Assembly (NCBI GenBank): GCA_905215205.1
Contig: CAJMPK010000011.1
Location: 1 to 22,938, forward strand
DNA: 22,938 bases
Reading direction: 5' to 3'
Origin: an uncultured bacterium
GTDB taxonomy: Bacteria > Actinomycetota > Coriobacteriia > Coriobacteriales > Coriobacteriaceae
The translations under genes and the position numbers were made by a program. The notes beneath the pieces were generated by a model. The model was not told the origin of the DNA. It was given only the letters and a program-made list of their open reading frames with translations, and did no database searches. Below, piece by piece: positions 22,047-22,938 of this stretch. Numbering within the stretch: position 1 is the stretch's first letter; each line of letters begins with the position of its first letter.

Positions 22047-22817
22047 TTACTGGAGGGTGGCGTCGATGGCCTTGACCAGGGCGCTGCGCATGCCGGCGTC
22101 CTCGAGCGCGACGACGCCCTTGATGGTGGCACCGCCGGGCGAGCATACGGCATCCTTCATCGCCGCAGGATGCTGCCCTGTTGCAAGCTGCAGCTTTGCC
22201 GTGCCCAGCACCATCTGGCTCACAATGCGATAGGCATCGGCGCGCGGGATACCGTGCTTGACGGCCGCGTCGCCCAAGGCCTCAATCGCCATGGCGACAA
22301 ATGCCGGTGCGCAACCGCCCACGGTACCGCCCACAAACAGCAGACTCGAATCGAGCTCGACGACGGTGCCAAGCTTTCCGAGCAGACCGAGCACCGTGGC
22401 ACGCTGCTCATCGCTAAGCGTGGAAGCCTTCTCGCAGGCGATAACGCCCTCGCCCACCGAAACCGGTGTGTTGGGCACCGTCGAGATGTGTGCGACACCC
22501 GGCAGGACCTGCTCCCACTTGGCGCTATCCCAGGTCCAGGCGACCGAAAGGACAACCTTGTCGGCAAGGGTTTCTTTGAGCGGAGCGAAGACCTTCTCAA
22601 TCATGTATGGCTTGACCGCAGCAACCACGATATCGGATGCGGCGACAACCTCCGCCGCATCACGACAGGCAACCATCCCACGTGCCTCACAACGCTCGAC
22701 CAAGGCGTCGTAGTGGCCCGCGCAGGCGCACATATCGCTCGCAGCCACACCGGCGGCGATCCAGCCATCGGCCATAGCGCTCGCCATATTGCCAAAACCG
22801 ACAAATCCGATCTTCAT
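22047..22817 (-). CDS. proC: Pyrroline-5-carboxylate reductase (256 aa)
   Basis: Cytosolic NAD(P)H-dependent enzyme making L-proline from 1-pyrroline-5-carboxylate, the last step of proline synthesis. The N-terminal Rossmann domain starts MKIGFVGFGNMASAMADGW with the dinucleotide-binding G-x-G-x-x-A pattern (7-12), and then VVVAAVKPYMIEKV. PNTPVSVGEG is the conserved PNTP block. The C-terminal helical dimerisation domain contains GGCAPAFVAMAIEALGDAA and HPAAMKDAVCSPGGATI, the catalytic/substrate loop (usual P5CR: SPGGTTI; here GATI). The length is slightly short of the usual 265-275. ATG at 22817 with AGAGGA about 9 nt upstream. Confidence 0.93.
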   Translation of the reverse strand: MKIGFVGFGNMASAMADGWIAAGVAASDMCACAGHYDALVERCEARGMVACRDAAEVVAASDIVVAAVKPYMIEKVFAPLKETLADKVVLSVAWTWDSAKWEQVLPGVAHISTVPNTPVSVGEGVIACEKASTLSDEQRATVLGLLGKLGTVVELDSSLLFVGGTVGGCAPAFVAMAIEALGDAAVKHGIPRADAYRIVSQMVLGTAKLQLATGQHPAAMKDAVCSPGGATIKGVVALEDAGMRSALVKAIDATLQ

Positions 22818-22890
22818 ATCTCATAGTCCTCTCAGACACGCTCTTCAAAACGAAGGCTATTGTCCCACGGCATTGTTTCGTATTGCCGAC

Positions 22891-22938
22891 CTATTTGTGA
22901 TACGGCTCGCCACGGCTGATCTTGCAGGCGCGGTAGAT
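22891..22938 (-). CDS. C-terminal end of an unidentified gene (partial)
   Basis: The last 15 codons before a TAG read IYRACKISRGEPYHK. The frame is open to the window edge. Too short to identify; proC begins 73 bp downstream in the same direction and could be in the same operon. Confidence 0.35.
   Translation of the reverse strand: MYRACKISRGEPYHK

Overview
The window is 22.9 kb of dense, moderately GC-rich actinobacterial-type DNA, almost all of it coding on the minus strand. The gene set (YhgE/Pip export-like proteins, VanRS-type and PhoPR-type two-component systems, a CpsC-CpsD-CpsB tyrosine phosphorelay, an actinobacterial-looking LexA box) and the repeat style suggest a Coriobacteriia gut anaerobe, most likely Collinsella or a close relative. 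That assignment is inference from gene content; no 16S or other phylogenetic marker was compared.

Left part (1-8400). Two tandem YhgE/Pip membrane proteins (the second runs off the left edge) are followed by an intergenic region holding a long nested hairpin element. Next come htpG (Hsp90), a GNAT acetyltransferase, and a compact operon of Wzz/CpsC chain-length regulator, CpsD-type BY-kinase and CpsB-type PHP phosphatase. No glycosyltransferases are beside it.

Middle part (8400-15200). Two complete OmpR-type two-component systems flank a pstB ATPase. One is PhoP/PhoR-like and sits downstream of pstB. The other is VanR/VanS-like and diverges from a D-alanyl-D-alanine carboxypeptidase gene, the only long plus-strand gene here. 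This layout links phosphate and cell-envelope sensing. The pst permease and binding-protein genes are absent.

Right part (15200-22938). This is the most unusual stretch. It holds tRNA-Ser(GCT) with an inverted 18-nt copy of its T-arm nearby; an AAA-type P-loop ATPase whose gene has six regularly spaced TTTARCA repeats upstream and a perfect 19-bp inverted repeat downstream; an unrecognised 813-residue protein with TPR-like helices; and tRNA-Arg(ACG) whose 3' end, terminator and flank are duplicated 190 bp away around a GC-rich hairpin tract. Beyond these lie a small gene under a probable LexA box, serS, a divergent 57-residue one-pass membrane protein, a MITE-like inverted repeat with an internal terminator, proC, and a few codons of another minus-strand gene.

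The best candidates for something undescribed are the ATPase cassette with its iterated operator-like DNA (about 15450-16712), the tRNA-Arg 3'-end duplication (19335-19695), and the folded intergenic element at 3268-3409.
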